A stretch of DNA of 64,000 bases, taken from contig JAPFBL010000222.1 of assembly GCA_026182355.1 (NCBI GenBank), positions 1,145,001 through 1,209,000 on the forward strand. Direction: 5' to 3'. The stretch is from Hermatobates lingyangjiaoensis (Eukaryota > Arthropoda > Insecta > Hemiptera > Hermatobatidae). Both the position numbers and the translations under genes were made by a program. The notes under the pieces are model-generated. The model saw only the letters and a program-made list of their open reading frames with translations. It was not told where the DNA came from and ran no database searches. Shown piece by piece: positions 54,361 to 64,000 of this stretch (its first letter is position 1; each line of letters starts with the position of its first letter).

Positions 54361-55322
54361 TCTGGAGTGGCCTACACTCTACTTTACTATAAGTAACTTA
54401 ATGTCAAATTTCTTGAGTATATAAAACAAAACGTCTCATTTAAGCATAACATAAATATCTAAATGGGATATAATTATTAGCATTTCATTCGTGAGGTAGT
54501 ACAGATAGTGATTGAAGGACATATCAATTTATAAGCTTATTTTTGTACATCACAAATAATTTATTATTTGCAAATAATTTCATTAGTATAACTACAGCAG
54601 TAATAACATTTTTGAAAAACCAAAGTGAGCATTTCTTGGAACGAAATATTATCCGACAAGAGAACATGGCTATTGTTCAAATACCCGGTAGATTTCTTAC
54701 ATCGTTTACTTGACATCCTTCAACATTGAATATTAAAGTAAAATTTTCAAATTTAAAACAGGAAAATACCCTTTTTTTCTCTGAAAAACATCTTAAACAG
54801 CGAAGAAAATGTTGTTTTAAGGTGATTTGTTAATTAAAGATGTACGATAATTACATTTATTAATCCCTAAATGAATGATTTCAATTTTGAATTATCTTTT
54901 ACATTTTTTTGTTTTTAACAGAATTGTTATACTGGGAATTTTATGGCTTTTTAGTATTTAATAAAATCATTATCCTTCCCCTTTGTCAAATAACATATAT
55001 ACGAATTTTTTCACAAAGAGTGTTATTATTTTCCTGCACAATATTATTCTCTTACATCTCATGTAAGTCAATAAACAATTTAAATTATTCCTTTATTAAT
55101 ATCAATTTTATCTCAGTGGATTCGCTCAAAAAATTTCAAAGTCAATGTAAACAATGTAAAAAAATATAAAAAAATCGACAAGTATAGCAGGTGATCTCTT
55201 ACTCTAGGATAAACAAACAGTTTTTATAGCGTTATTGCTCTTTCCCGAATTGAAACTTCATGATTTTTTTTTATAAATTGCTAATTTTTTGTTCCATTTT
55301 TGGTCAAATTTTCATTATTTTT
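54361..55322 (-). repeat. S/A repeat, A part, left arm of a 960-bp inverted repeat
   Basis: From CTGGAGTGGCCTACACTCTA to TTTTTGGTCAAATTTTCATT it is the reverse complement of 55985-56998. Shared landmarks include TTCAAATACCCGGTAGATTT, CTTCGCTGTTTAAGATG (reversed) and TTCCCCTTTGTCAA. The right arm has an extra TTA microsatellite (56380-56407). Confidence 0.85.
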
Positions 55323-57655
55323 ACTTTACTATAAGTAAAGTATAGTGATCGTGAAAAAATTCTATCTCGAGATTTTGACGGAATTACATGTTTTGAGGTC
55401 CCAGAAGTCGTTTTATGACGTTTTTACGATGATGTCTGTGTGTGTGTGTGGGTGGGTGGGTGGGTGGGTGCGTGTGCTAGCATTGCTTGTTACCACGCTA
55501 CGGTCCAGAATCTTTGATGGATCAAGTTGATATTTTACACAAAAATGGGCCTCATAGGGAAGAAGATCCCTATTGTTTGGGAAGAATTATGCATGATGAG
55601 AAAGTCACTTTTTTTGCTAAAAACCGTTTTTTTTAAAACATTTTTTTCTCCTAAACTGATAACCCTAGAGTTTTGCAATTTTAACATTATCTTTGAGGTT
55701 ACAAATGAAACAAAAGAAAAATATATTCAGAATTTTAAAACAACGGAAAATATTTTTTTTTCACTAAAATGTAAAAATTTTGACTTATAATTCAATCTAA
55801 AACCGATACAAGAGAGATACAAGCCATACTGTTAGACGGATCACAATGAAACTATGCCTAAAAATAGAACATTATGTGGAGAATGAGTTGAAATATTTTT
55901 TTTCAAAATTACATTCGCTAATGGGGCGTTACAGTACGATTTCAGTTTTCAGAAAATGTTTCTTTGACGCTAAGCGGCTCATTAAAAAATAATGAAAATT
56001 TGACCAAAAATGGATCAAAAAATTAGCAATTCATAAAAAAAAAATCATGAAGTTTCAATTACGGGAAAGAGCAATAACGTTATAAAAACTGTTTGTTTAT
56101 CCTAGACTGAGAGATTCCTGCTATACTTATTTTTTATATATTTTTTAATTTTTTATATTTTTTTACATTGTTTACATTGACTTAGAAATTTTTTGAGAAA
56201 ATCCACTGATATAAAATTGATATTTATAAAGGAACAATTTAAATTGTTTATTGACTTATATGAGATGTAAGAGGAATAATATTGTGCAGGAAAATGATTA
56301 CACTAACTCAGAAAAAATTCGTATATATGTTAGTTGACAAAGGGGAAGGAAAATGATCTTATTAAATACTAAGAAGCTTATTATTATTATTATTATTATT
56401 ATTATTTTAAAGATTAAAATTCCCAGTATAATAATTCTATAAAAGCCCAAAAATGTAAATGATAATTCATAATTGGAATCTTTCGTTTAGAGATTAATAA
56501 ATGTAATTATCGTACATCTTTAATTAACAAAGCACCTTAAAATAACATTTTCTTCGCTGTTTAAGATGTTTTTCAGAGAAAAAAAGAGTATTTTCCTGTT
56601 TTAAATTTGAAAATTTTACTTTAATATTCAATGTGGAATGATGTCAAGTAAACGATGTAAGAAATCTACCGGGTATTTGAACAATAGCCATGTTCTCTTG
56701 TAGGATAATATTTCGTTCCAAGAAATGACACTTTGGTTTTTCAAAAATGTTATTACTGCTGTAGTTATACTAATGAAATTATTTGCAAATAATAAATTAT
56801 TTGTGATGTACAAAAATAAGCTTATAAATTGATATGTCCTTCAATCACTATCTGTACTACCTCAGGAATGAAAGGCTAATAATTATATCCCATTTAGATG
56901 TTTACGTTATACTTAAATGAGACGTTATGTTTTATATACTCAAGAAATTTGACATTAAGTTACTTATAGTAAAGTAAAGTGTAGGCCACTCCAGATTTTT
57001 TAATGAGCCGTTTAGCGTCAAAAAAACATTTTCTAAAAACAGAAATTCGCCCCTTTAGCGAATGTAATTTTGAAAAAAAATATCTCACCTCATTTTCCAC
57101 ATAATGTTCTATTTTTAGGCTTAGTTTCATTTTGATCCGTCAAATAGTATGACTTGTATCACTTTCATAAAGTTTGAGATTGAATAAGTCAAAATGTTTA
57201 CATTTTATTAAAAAAAAATATTTCCTGTTGTTTTAAAATCCAAAATATATTTTTCGTTTGTTACATTTGCAATCTCAAAGATAATGTCAAAATTTCAAAA
57301 CTCTAGAGTTATTAGTTTAGGAGAAATAAATGTTTTAAAAAAAACGGTTTTTGGCAAAAAAAGTGACTTTCCCATCATGCATAATTCTTCCCAAACAATA
57401 GGGATCTTCGTCTTTATGGGGCCCATTTTTGTGTAAAATATCAACTTGATCCATCAAAGATTCTGGACCGTAGCGTGGTAACAAGCAATGCTAACACACT
57501 CACCCACCCACGCACCCACCCACCCACCCACACACAGACATCATCGTAAAAACTTCATAAAACGACTTCTGGGACCTCAAAACATGTAATTCCGTCAAAA
57601 TCTCGAGATCGAATTTTTTCACGATCACTATACTTTACTTATAGTAAAGTAAAAA
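55323..57655. repeat. S/A foldback unit with 660-bp inverted S ends
   Basis: S (55323-55985, +) and S reversed (56999-57655) flank the A part (55985-56998). Outer ends are CTTTACTATAAGTAAAGTAT and its reverse complement ACTTTACTTATAGTAAAG. Inside each S lies a GGTG/CACC minisatellite (55449-55471; 57503-57533). The arms are near identical, pointing to recent inversion or gene conversion. No transposase and no clear target duplication were found, so the class is open. Confidence 0.8.
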
Positions 57656-58235
57656 TAGAAAATAAAATAAAAAAGAATTACTTTTTTATTTTATTAAAAT
57701 TTCTTATAATATGTAATTATAAGTTATTATAATAACTTATCAAGGTTATTCATAATTGGACACAGTAATTTCAGCTTAGAAATATACATGTAAATTTTCA
57801 GTATAACGCAGTGTAATCAACTTCGTGATAAAACATACACCAAATTAAGTGAATAAATAAATGAATCAAGCAAATAAAAAATTATCATACAATAAGAAGA
57901 CAATACTGCGAAACATACAAACCTTGTCCCAATAGTTACGGGTAGTTTACATAACTTTTTAGAATTGGTAGGCATTTCTTACCACGTTATGACTAGTGTT
58001 GCCTACTGGCGCTTTCATATTTCGAAGTATTTAGAAAATGTCGATGCACTTTTGTAATCATTCTGACTACATATAAAACAAGAGAAGAACTCATATAATA
58101 AAATCGATTGGTGACCTGTGAACACAAATGATTTGAGGCCAGTAACAAATGTTTTTTTTCCATAGCATGAACAAGTTAAATAATCGTTTAGCTTGTACAC
58201 TCGTTCAACAGTTGTATACAGATTATTACCATAGA
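57656..58235. other. AT-rich DNA, no gene recognised
   Basis: Nothing supported between the foldback unit and the hAT end. Confidence 0.5.
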
Positions 58236-58575
58236 CCGTGGTGGACAAACTACGGCCCGCGGGCCACATCACACTCATTAGTCTTTTCAATACGGCCCGC
58301 TGCTTTTCAAGATTTATAGCCCATAGAAGAGAGCTAAATATTTGGGTGTATTTTTTTATGCTTTTTACCTTTTTTGAATACATTTAGAACTCAGTATACA
58401 TTAAACTGACTTAATTGTGTTTTTTAATAACAAAAAACCATCATACTTGTGAAAAATGTAAACAAACAAATTTAGCTAAACTGTCGAAGAGTTTCTCTAG
58501 CTATCAATACTTGGTAAGTGGTAGAAACGGTGATTACAAAAATACTAAATTAGTGTATATTAGTACCTCTTTTTA

Positions 58576-61075
58576 TATTACTATAATTAAAGTATAGTAA
58601 TCGTTAAAACATTCGACCTCAAAATTTTGACAGAATTACTTGTTTTGAGGTCTCTGATGCTTTTTATGAAGTATTTTCGATGATGTCTGTGTGTGTGGTT
58701 GGATAAATATGTATCCAATGTTTGTGAACACGCTGTGGTTTAAGATCTTTGATGGATCAAATTAATATTTTATACAAAAATGTGCCTCATTGTGTAGATG
58801 AGCTCTATTGTTTGGGAGCAATTATAGATGACGGGAGAATCACATTTTTTGCCAAACATGTTTGTAGACAACATTTCTTTCTCCTAAACTAATAATTCTA
58901 GAGTCTTGAAATTTTGGTAATATTTTTCAAAGGCTACAGGCTACAAAAGCAATAAACGAAAAATATCTTTAGATTTTTAAAACAACAGTAAATATTTTTT
59001 TTCAAAAAAATGTAAAAATTCTGACTTATAATTTAATCTGAAAGCATGTGAGAGCGATACAAGCCACACAGTTTGACGGATCAAAATTAAACTATATCTA
59101 AAAACAGAACATTCTTGGGAGGATAAGCTTAAACATTTTTTTTTCAAAATTACATTCACCAGAGAGGGCGTTACAGTACGTTTTTATTTTCATAAAATGT
59201 TTTTTTATATTAAACGGCTCATTAAAAAACGATTAAAATTTCCCAAAAATTTGAATAAAAAAACAATTCATAAAAAAGAATTTATGTAATTTCTATTAAG
59301 ACAAAAAAAATAACACTATAAAAACTGATTGTTTATTCTAGACTAACGAACACCTGCTATAATTTGTAGCATTTACTGATATAATTTACTTTGTTTACAT
59401 CAGTGTTTCCCAAACTTTTTCGTGTGACCGCCCCCTTGGGTCCATAAACTTATAACTCAACACCCTTGAATAATAATCAGATTCCTAGACTAAATAACCA
59501 AATGAGTAACACTTTAATAATTAAATTAAAATAATTACTAATCGAATATTTATTTAGAATCCAATAGATGTATTGTTTCATAGCATATTTGTACAAAAGA
59601 ATTAATACACAATAAAATAAACTTAGGTGATAATATACTTTTAACATAAAAATGAATTATCAAAACAAATAATTTTAAGAAACCGTTTCCTAGAAGTTTT
59701 CATGTCGTGTTTTCACTTAAATTTAAAAATTATATTGCATGAACATTTTCAATTTATGGAAATAGAATCCCTGCTCCTTTCTGCATTACCGCCCCCCAAT
59801 ATCAAAGCGGGGATGGTACCGCCCACTTTGGGAAACACTGGTTTAAATCGACTTAGAAATTTTTTGAGTGAATCCACTGAAGTAAAATTGATGTTTATAA
59901 TGGAAAAAATAAATGATATATTGACTTATATGAGATATAAAAGGAATAATAGTTGTACATTTAAAAAATCACTGCCAATGAACATATATTTCTGTTGTTT
60001 TCCATGGTATTATGGATTTGTCTCACAAAATGCTCTAATCAATCTATTTAATACATTCTTGAACAACCTTAATATCAGTTTATTAACAAATCAGTTAACA
60101 TCAGTAAATTATTTTGTGTTTATGAATCATAGTATCCTTGTGTAATATTGCAGTGTAAAGAATTAACTCTTTCCTCAAGAAGTCGGAGTTATGTTTATTG
60201 ACAATTATCCAGTTTTTTCACTATTCTAGCCTAATAGTTCATATCATTATTTTTAAAAACTCAAGCTTCCGGATATAATAGTTTTTAATTATACTAAATA
60301 GCCAGCTGAGATTTTTATTTGAGTATGTAAAAGTGGCTAATATATTATTTGTCAATATACATTCACAGGAACTTTATAATATACAACAGAACACAGGAAA
60401 AATAAATGAATAAATGAAATAAGTGAATAAGTGTATGTGATTTTTGGCAAATGGAAAGAACAGAGATTTTTATTAAATACTAGGAAACCGTAAAAGTCCC
60501 AGTATAATAATTATATAAAAGACCAAAAATTTAATACATAATTCAAAATTGATAACATTCTTTGAAGAATAATAAATATAATTCTTCTACTCCTTAAAAT
60601 TAAAATTATTTTAAAACGACACTTTTTCTTAGATGTTTTTTAGACAAAATGGGAATATTTTCAAGTTTTAAATGGGAAAATTCTCTTAAATATTCAATGT
60701 AGAAGGAAGTCAGGTAAACTAGTGGAAGTCAGGTCCACTGGCTATTGGAACAAAAGCCATATTCTCCTGTAAGAGATTATTTTGTAACACGAACGTACAC
60801 TTTCGCTTTTCGAAAATGTTATACTGCTGTACTTATACTAATAATAAAATATGCATCATAGTGTGATACACAAAAAGAAGCATATATATTGATAGGTGGA
60901 TCAATCACTATCTGTACTACCTCCAGGAATGAAAGACTAATAAGCATCTCCCATTTTGACATTAATATCATACCTGAATGAGACATTACATATTATATAC
61001 TCAAGAAGTATGATTTATGTTTACTTATAGTAAAGTTGAGTACAGGCCATTACAGATTTTTTAAGTTGCCTTTGA
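58576..61075 (+). repeat. S/A repeat, near-complete unit, interrupted
   Basis: S (58576-59340) runs directly into A (59345-61075) in the order seen at 55323-56998. It is interrupted by a hAT-type MITE at 59401. Ends: ACTATAATTAAAGTATAGTA and ACTTATAGTAAAGTTGAGTA, CAGGCCATTACAG. Without the MITE it is about 2.05 kb, giving the best estimate of unit length. Confidence 0.75.
59393..59848. mobile_element. hAT-type MITE, 440 bp, with target duplication
   Basis: CAGTGTTTCCCAAAC (59401) and TTTGGGAAACACTG (to 59840) are inverted ends. GTTTACAT (59393-59400) and GTTTAAAT (59841-59848) are an 8-bp duplication with one change. The uninterrupted S/A copies read through this site as TTTACATTGTTTACATTGAC, confirming the insertion. 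An open frame at 59702-60145 crosses the boundary and is not a gene. Confidence 0.9.
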
Positions 61076-61981
61076 GGTCAGGAGACAAAATGTGAAAACT
61101 GTTAAAAAGTCATTAATACTCTCGAGACCCTAACCAAAGTTCAATTCGATGAGTTTCTTGAGTCATTCAGAAAAGAAAACATTGTCATTAAGCTCGCTAA
61201 AAGTTAATTTTACAAAGTGAAATACCTTAATTGCAATCGTACCAAAGGGATGTTGGTTTTCAGGATAATAGAACACTTGACCAAACAGAAATTCTGAGGC
61301 CATTTACGATGGGGATATTAATTTTTAACAATGTAAAAACCAGGATCAATATTTCTATTGAATAAATGGATATAATGTTTTGGTATATGAACTCTTTTTT
61401 GAACATCTAAAAGTCAATTATTCAAAGATACCAAAATTCGCTTTCGTATTAACACCACAAAGGGAATTATGAAAAACAGAAGACAATATTTTCTGTAATG
61501 ATCCATATATATTTCAAAGAAAATCGTCTTGCAAGAAATTTACTCTGTGTTTTTTATTTCTTACATTTATTCAAAACGAGGGTAAAATATAAAAAATAGT
61601 GATAGCGTCTAAGGGGTTGAGAACCGTCTTTCACTCCGGTCCGCCTGAAAAATTTTTGAAGTCGATATATAGCCCACGAGGCAAAAAGTTGCCCGCCCCT
61701 ACCATAGACTGAGATATCAATTGTGATTACCAGTCAATCACCATTAGCAAGCCATTAACTACAGAAGTTGACATCATCTTACCTCTGTATATCACCATAC
61801 TAATACAATCATCCTTATCTCACAACTTCTACCTCCTATCTATCAATCTGATAGATAAACATGCAACTAAAACCATCTCCACATTGACCTTTAATATTCT
61901 AAAAGTTAGCAACTAATTTGACTGACCTATGTTGCAGCAGCTGTACCAAACAACAGTTTACTGGCAATATCAGAGTCGCAG

Positions 61982-62597
61982 TTCAATCCCAGTGACGTAA
62001 CAAGGGGGGGAGGGGTCCACCACGGGTGGCACATGCCAGGGGCTGCATTTTGAGGGTGTATAAATAGAAAATAGAAAAAAATTAAAGTTATAAAAAGCTA
62101 ACAACAAAATCTGAAATTTTACATCAAAATGATTTTTTAAGGTCATAATTGTTTTTTTTTTGTTTTATATGTGTAATACTGTTTTTAAACGGATTTTTCC
62201 ACAGTATATTTGCAAATTAAAATTAAATGTATTTTAAATTTTTTAAAACAATTTCTTTAAAGTTGTTGAAAGTTTATTATATTTGTTTGCGTAGTCAGTT
62301 AATTTGATTTAACAATTTTTTTTTTTATTTGAATTAAACGTTTTTGTTTTGAAACATATTTGCTATTCTTTGATGAATGACAACAATCATATAGTATAGC
62401 AGTACTGTGAACAGAAAAATATCTGGCACTAATAACAGCAGTCTAAAATTAGATCATTGATTGTAATTCTATGAAAATAAATATTTTAAGGACTTTCTGG
62501 AATTCTGAAGTTAACGGATTACCAACGCCTGGGGGGGGAGGCAAATCTCATGACCGCCCCAGGCGGCAAATATAGCTGTTACGCCACTGTTCAATCC
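61982..62597. mobile_element. hAT-type MITE, 600 bp, with perfect target duplication
   Basis: TTCAATCC at 61982-61989 and 62590-62597 is exact. Ends CAGTGACGTAAC (61990) and GTTACGCCACTG (to 62589) are inverted with one or two changes, followed inward by G-rich tracts (AAGGGGGGGAGGGG; GGGGCGGTCATGAG reversed). AT-rich interior, no coding capacity. A diverged scrap lies at 13795. Confidence 0.9.
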
Positions 62598-62819
62598 GAC
62601 CGTTTAGCCACAAGTTAAGTATTGAACGGATAAACAAAAAGAATAATTAACATTAATTCGTCAGATTTTTTCTTTGTTTGAAATACTAATAAATATCTGT
62701 CTTTTGTAATTTCTATATTCTAGAGTATCGACACTAAATATCAAGTAAATTGGAATTTGTTAATGCCTATTATATTATATTTAATTTAATATATTTATAT
62801 ATATATTTAAATATTAATT
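62598..62819. other. AT-rich DNA
   Basis: No feature. Confidence 0.5.
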
Positions 62820-62960
62820 ATGACTTTGTGTCGGTCGGTGGACACTTTCACGTCTCCGCTCCTGTGTTCCTTTTCCTTTTCCTACCTTTCCTGAGGACGG
62901 CGTGATAGCAGAAATGTTCAATAATAGTAAGTGTTAGTCTCTTTTTTGTTTTCTAATGAT
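62820..62960 (+). mobile_element. Penelope-like tail, family D (tentative)
   Basis: A GC-richer UTR (TCGGTCGGTGGACACTTTCA, CGTCTCCGCTCCTGTG) leads to CTGAGGA, C, GGC-GTGATA-GC, AGAAATG at 62891-62916, then a T-rich tail. By analogy with families C and E this is a PLE end. Stem I and the palindrome are not evident. Confidence 0.4.
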
Positions 62961-63220
62961 AACTTTAATTACATATTAATTATGTTATATTTATATTTTA
63001 ATTATAAATTTTAGTTAAATTTAATTTTTAATTTTAAAAATAACATTAAACACTATCTATTAAGTTATGACTATATGATGAATTTAGAAAAGAGCTATTT
63101 TTAACAATGACTATTAACTAATTATAATTCTTAATTGCATCAATAAAATAAGTTGTAAACAATTGAAACATGGATACCAAAAATTATTTAAAATTTAATT
63201 TTAATTTCTTACTTGTGCCG

Positions 63221-63500
63221 TCTGTTATAGTGTGGTATTTACTCATATTTGGTAATGTTAAAAACCTCAATAGAGCAATTTTACATTCATATACTGTATT
63301 CAATTTCAATTAATTCACTCTGATGATCTTAATCTTTAAGATACTGTATTATCTGTCAGTATCTGTCAAAATAATACAGATCTGACAGATATGTATTATT
63401 TTTTAATCAAAACCTGAAGAACATAACTGTTCGAAACGCGTTGTTATTTTTGATATAACACACTTTTTGTTTGGAGACGTAATTTTTGAAATTTCCCAAT
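63221..63500 (+). mobile_element. Penelope-like tail, family F2
   Basis: CCGTCTGTTATAGTGTGGTA, AACCTCAATAGAGCAATTTT and ATTCACTCTGATGATC match 31140-31535. The hammerhead-like motif follows at 63406, then AACACACTTTTTGTTTGGAG and ACGTAATTTTTGAAATTTCC, matching 16720-16740 reversed. Confidence 0.65.
63406..63454 (+). ncRNA. Hammerhead-like ribozyme motif, family F2, intact core
   Basis: Stem I ATCAAAAC (63406-63413) with GTTATTTTTGAT, CTGAAGA (63414-63420), stem II AACA-TAAC-TGTT (63420-63431, sharing the last core A), C, GAA (63433-63435), palindrome ACGCGT (63436-63441), T. Core, GAA and palindrome are perfect. It shares ACGCGT with families F and G. Confidence 0.6.
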
Positions 63501-64000
63501 TATATTAATTTTATTAATATAAAATATCAGGTAAGAATACCTAAATCACTGGCAAGTTAATGTTAAAACATAAACGAATCTGGAATGCAATTTTTTAACT
63601 TTTACAGTTTGTTTAAAGTTTGTAGGTCTTAGATAACGGCAAAGAGAAAAATGCTTGGAATACAATTTATGGAAGATAAAATTTGTAGACAAGGAGTGTT
63701 TAAATTTATTTTAAAGCCATTTGTTTTTAAAATAAATTAAAAAACTTACTCATTAAGACACGATACAAAAAGTCATCTACTTAGAGTTCTTTAAGATGTA
63801 ATTAATGATAGCTATTTGGTTTATTAGTGGCCTACATATGGGTTGTTGAGTGGGAGGGGAGAGGTGAAATGCATTTACGCACGTAGTGCTGGGCTCCCAG
63901 TTAAACCAGAATACCAACAAAAACACCCCCTTTTCTTCAAGGTCACTAACCTGGAACCGTTTTTCACATTACTTCAGCTTAGGCCTTTCTTTCACCAATG
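63501..64000. other. AT-rich DNA, GC-richer at the end
   Basis: 63845-63950 (GGGAGGGGAGAGGTGAAATG, CACGTAGTGCTGGGCTCCCA) is GC-richer but I cannot identify it. The window ends within it. Confidence 0.4.

Larger units (their letters stand above)
58228..61708. mobile_element. hAT-type element, 3.5 kb, with nested insertions
   Basis: ACCATAGA at 58228-58235 and again at 61701-61708 is an exact 8-bp duplication. The left end CCGTGGTGGACAAACTACGG, CCCGCGGGCC and the reverse of the right end AGGGGCGGGCAACTTTTTGC, CTCGTGGGC are hAT-like inverted ends, diverged from each other. The interior is mostly an S/A copy (about 58576-61075). The remaining 61080-61640 shows no transposase. Confidence 0.75.

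Noticed and set aside
55449..55471. CRISPR-like or regulatory GGTG array
   Set aside because: It is a short simple-sequence tract inside a mobile repeat, mirrored as CACC at 57503; no spacers.
59702..60145. 147-codon open frame
   Set aside because: It crosses the boundary between a hAT-type MITE and the S/A repeat, and is not conserved in the other S/A copies.

Overview
This is a 64-kb window of AT-rich animal DNA that looks intergenic. I find no convincing host protein-coding gene, no rRNA and no intact tRNA. Almost everything I can name is a mobile-element remnant: Penelope-like elements (PLEs, reverse transcriptase plus GIY-YIG endonuclease), mariner, Helitron, hAT, pogo/Tigger-like and non-LTR (LINE) elements, and a tRNA-derived SINE. 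The rest is microsatellites and anonymous AT-rich sequence. The repeat mixture, the low GC content and an AACCT (reverse TTAGG, the usual arthropod telomere unit) tail on one LINE suggest an arthropod, possibly a chelicerate or crustacean. That placement is an inference and is weak.

Layout. 1-8.5 kb: PLE tails, a 560-bp palindrome made of PLE 3' sequence, and the best PLE protein remnant (6916-7740, RT C-terminus, linker and broken GIY-YIG). 9.1-12.3 kb: another PLE with inverted UTR arms, then two Helitron copies in minus orientation with a three-unit tandem repeat between them. 12.4-27 kb: scattered PLE tails, copies of an unclassified AT-rich repeat (called S/A here), a Tigger-like end, and a decayed phospholipase-A2-like virus-type module at 26.5-27.1 kb. 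28-41.9 kb: three copies of a deleted mariner, a complete SINE with a target duplication, a PLE endonuclease ORF, more PLE tails and the best Helitron copy (37708-39091). 42-43.6 kb: a LINE whose middle is replaced by an ATT microsatellite, next to two PLE palindromes. 44-52.9 kb: a quiet AT-rich stretch with one RNase-H-type LINE and a Tigger-like MITE. 52.9-62.6 kb: a nest of S/A copies, including kilobase-scale inverted repeats, inside and beside hAT elements with clean 8-bp target duplications.

The unifying signal is a small RNA motif that recurs in the PLE tails on both strands. It has a short stem I, CUGANGA, usually one extra base, stem II, GAA, a short palindrome (AGGCCT, AGATCT, ACGCGT, AGCT or ATAT), one non-G base, and then the partner strand of stem I. 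This is the layout of minimal type I hammerhead ribozymes reported from Penelope-like elements, in which the palindromic stem III lets two copies pair and cleave as a dimer. I count about 20 intact or decayed examples in at least seven sequence families. In two places the motif lies just upstream of a PLE N-terminal-like reading frame, as expected for the PLE pseudo-LTR. Many of the tails occur as head-to-head inverted pairs.
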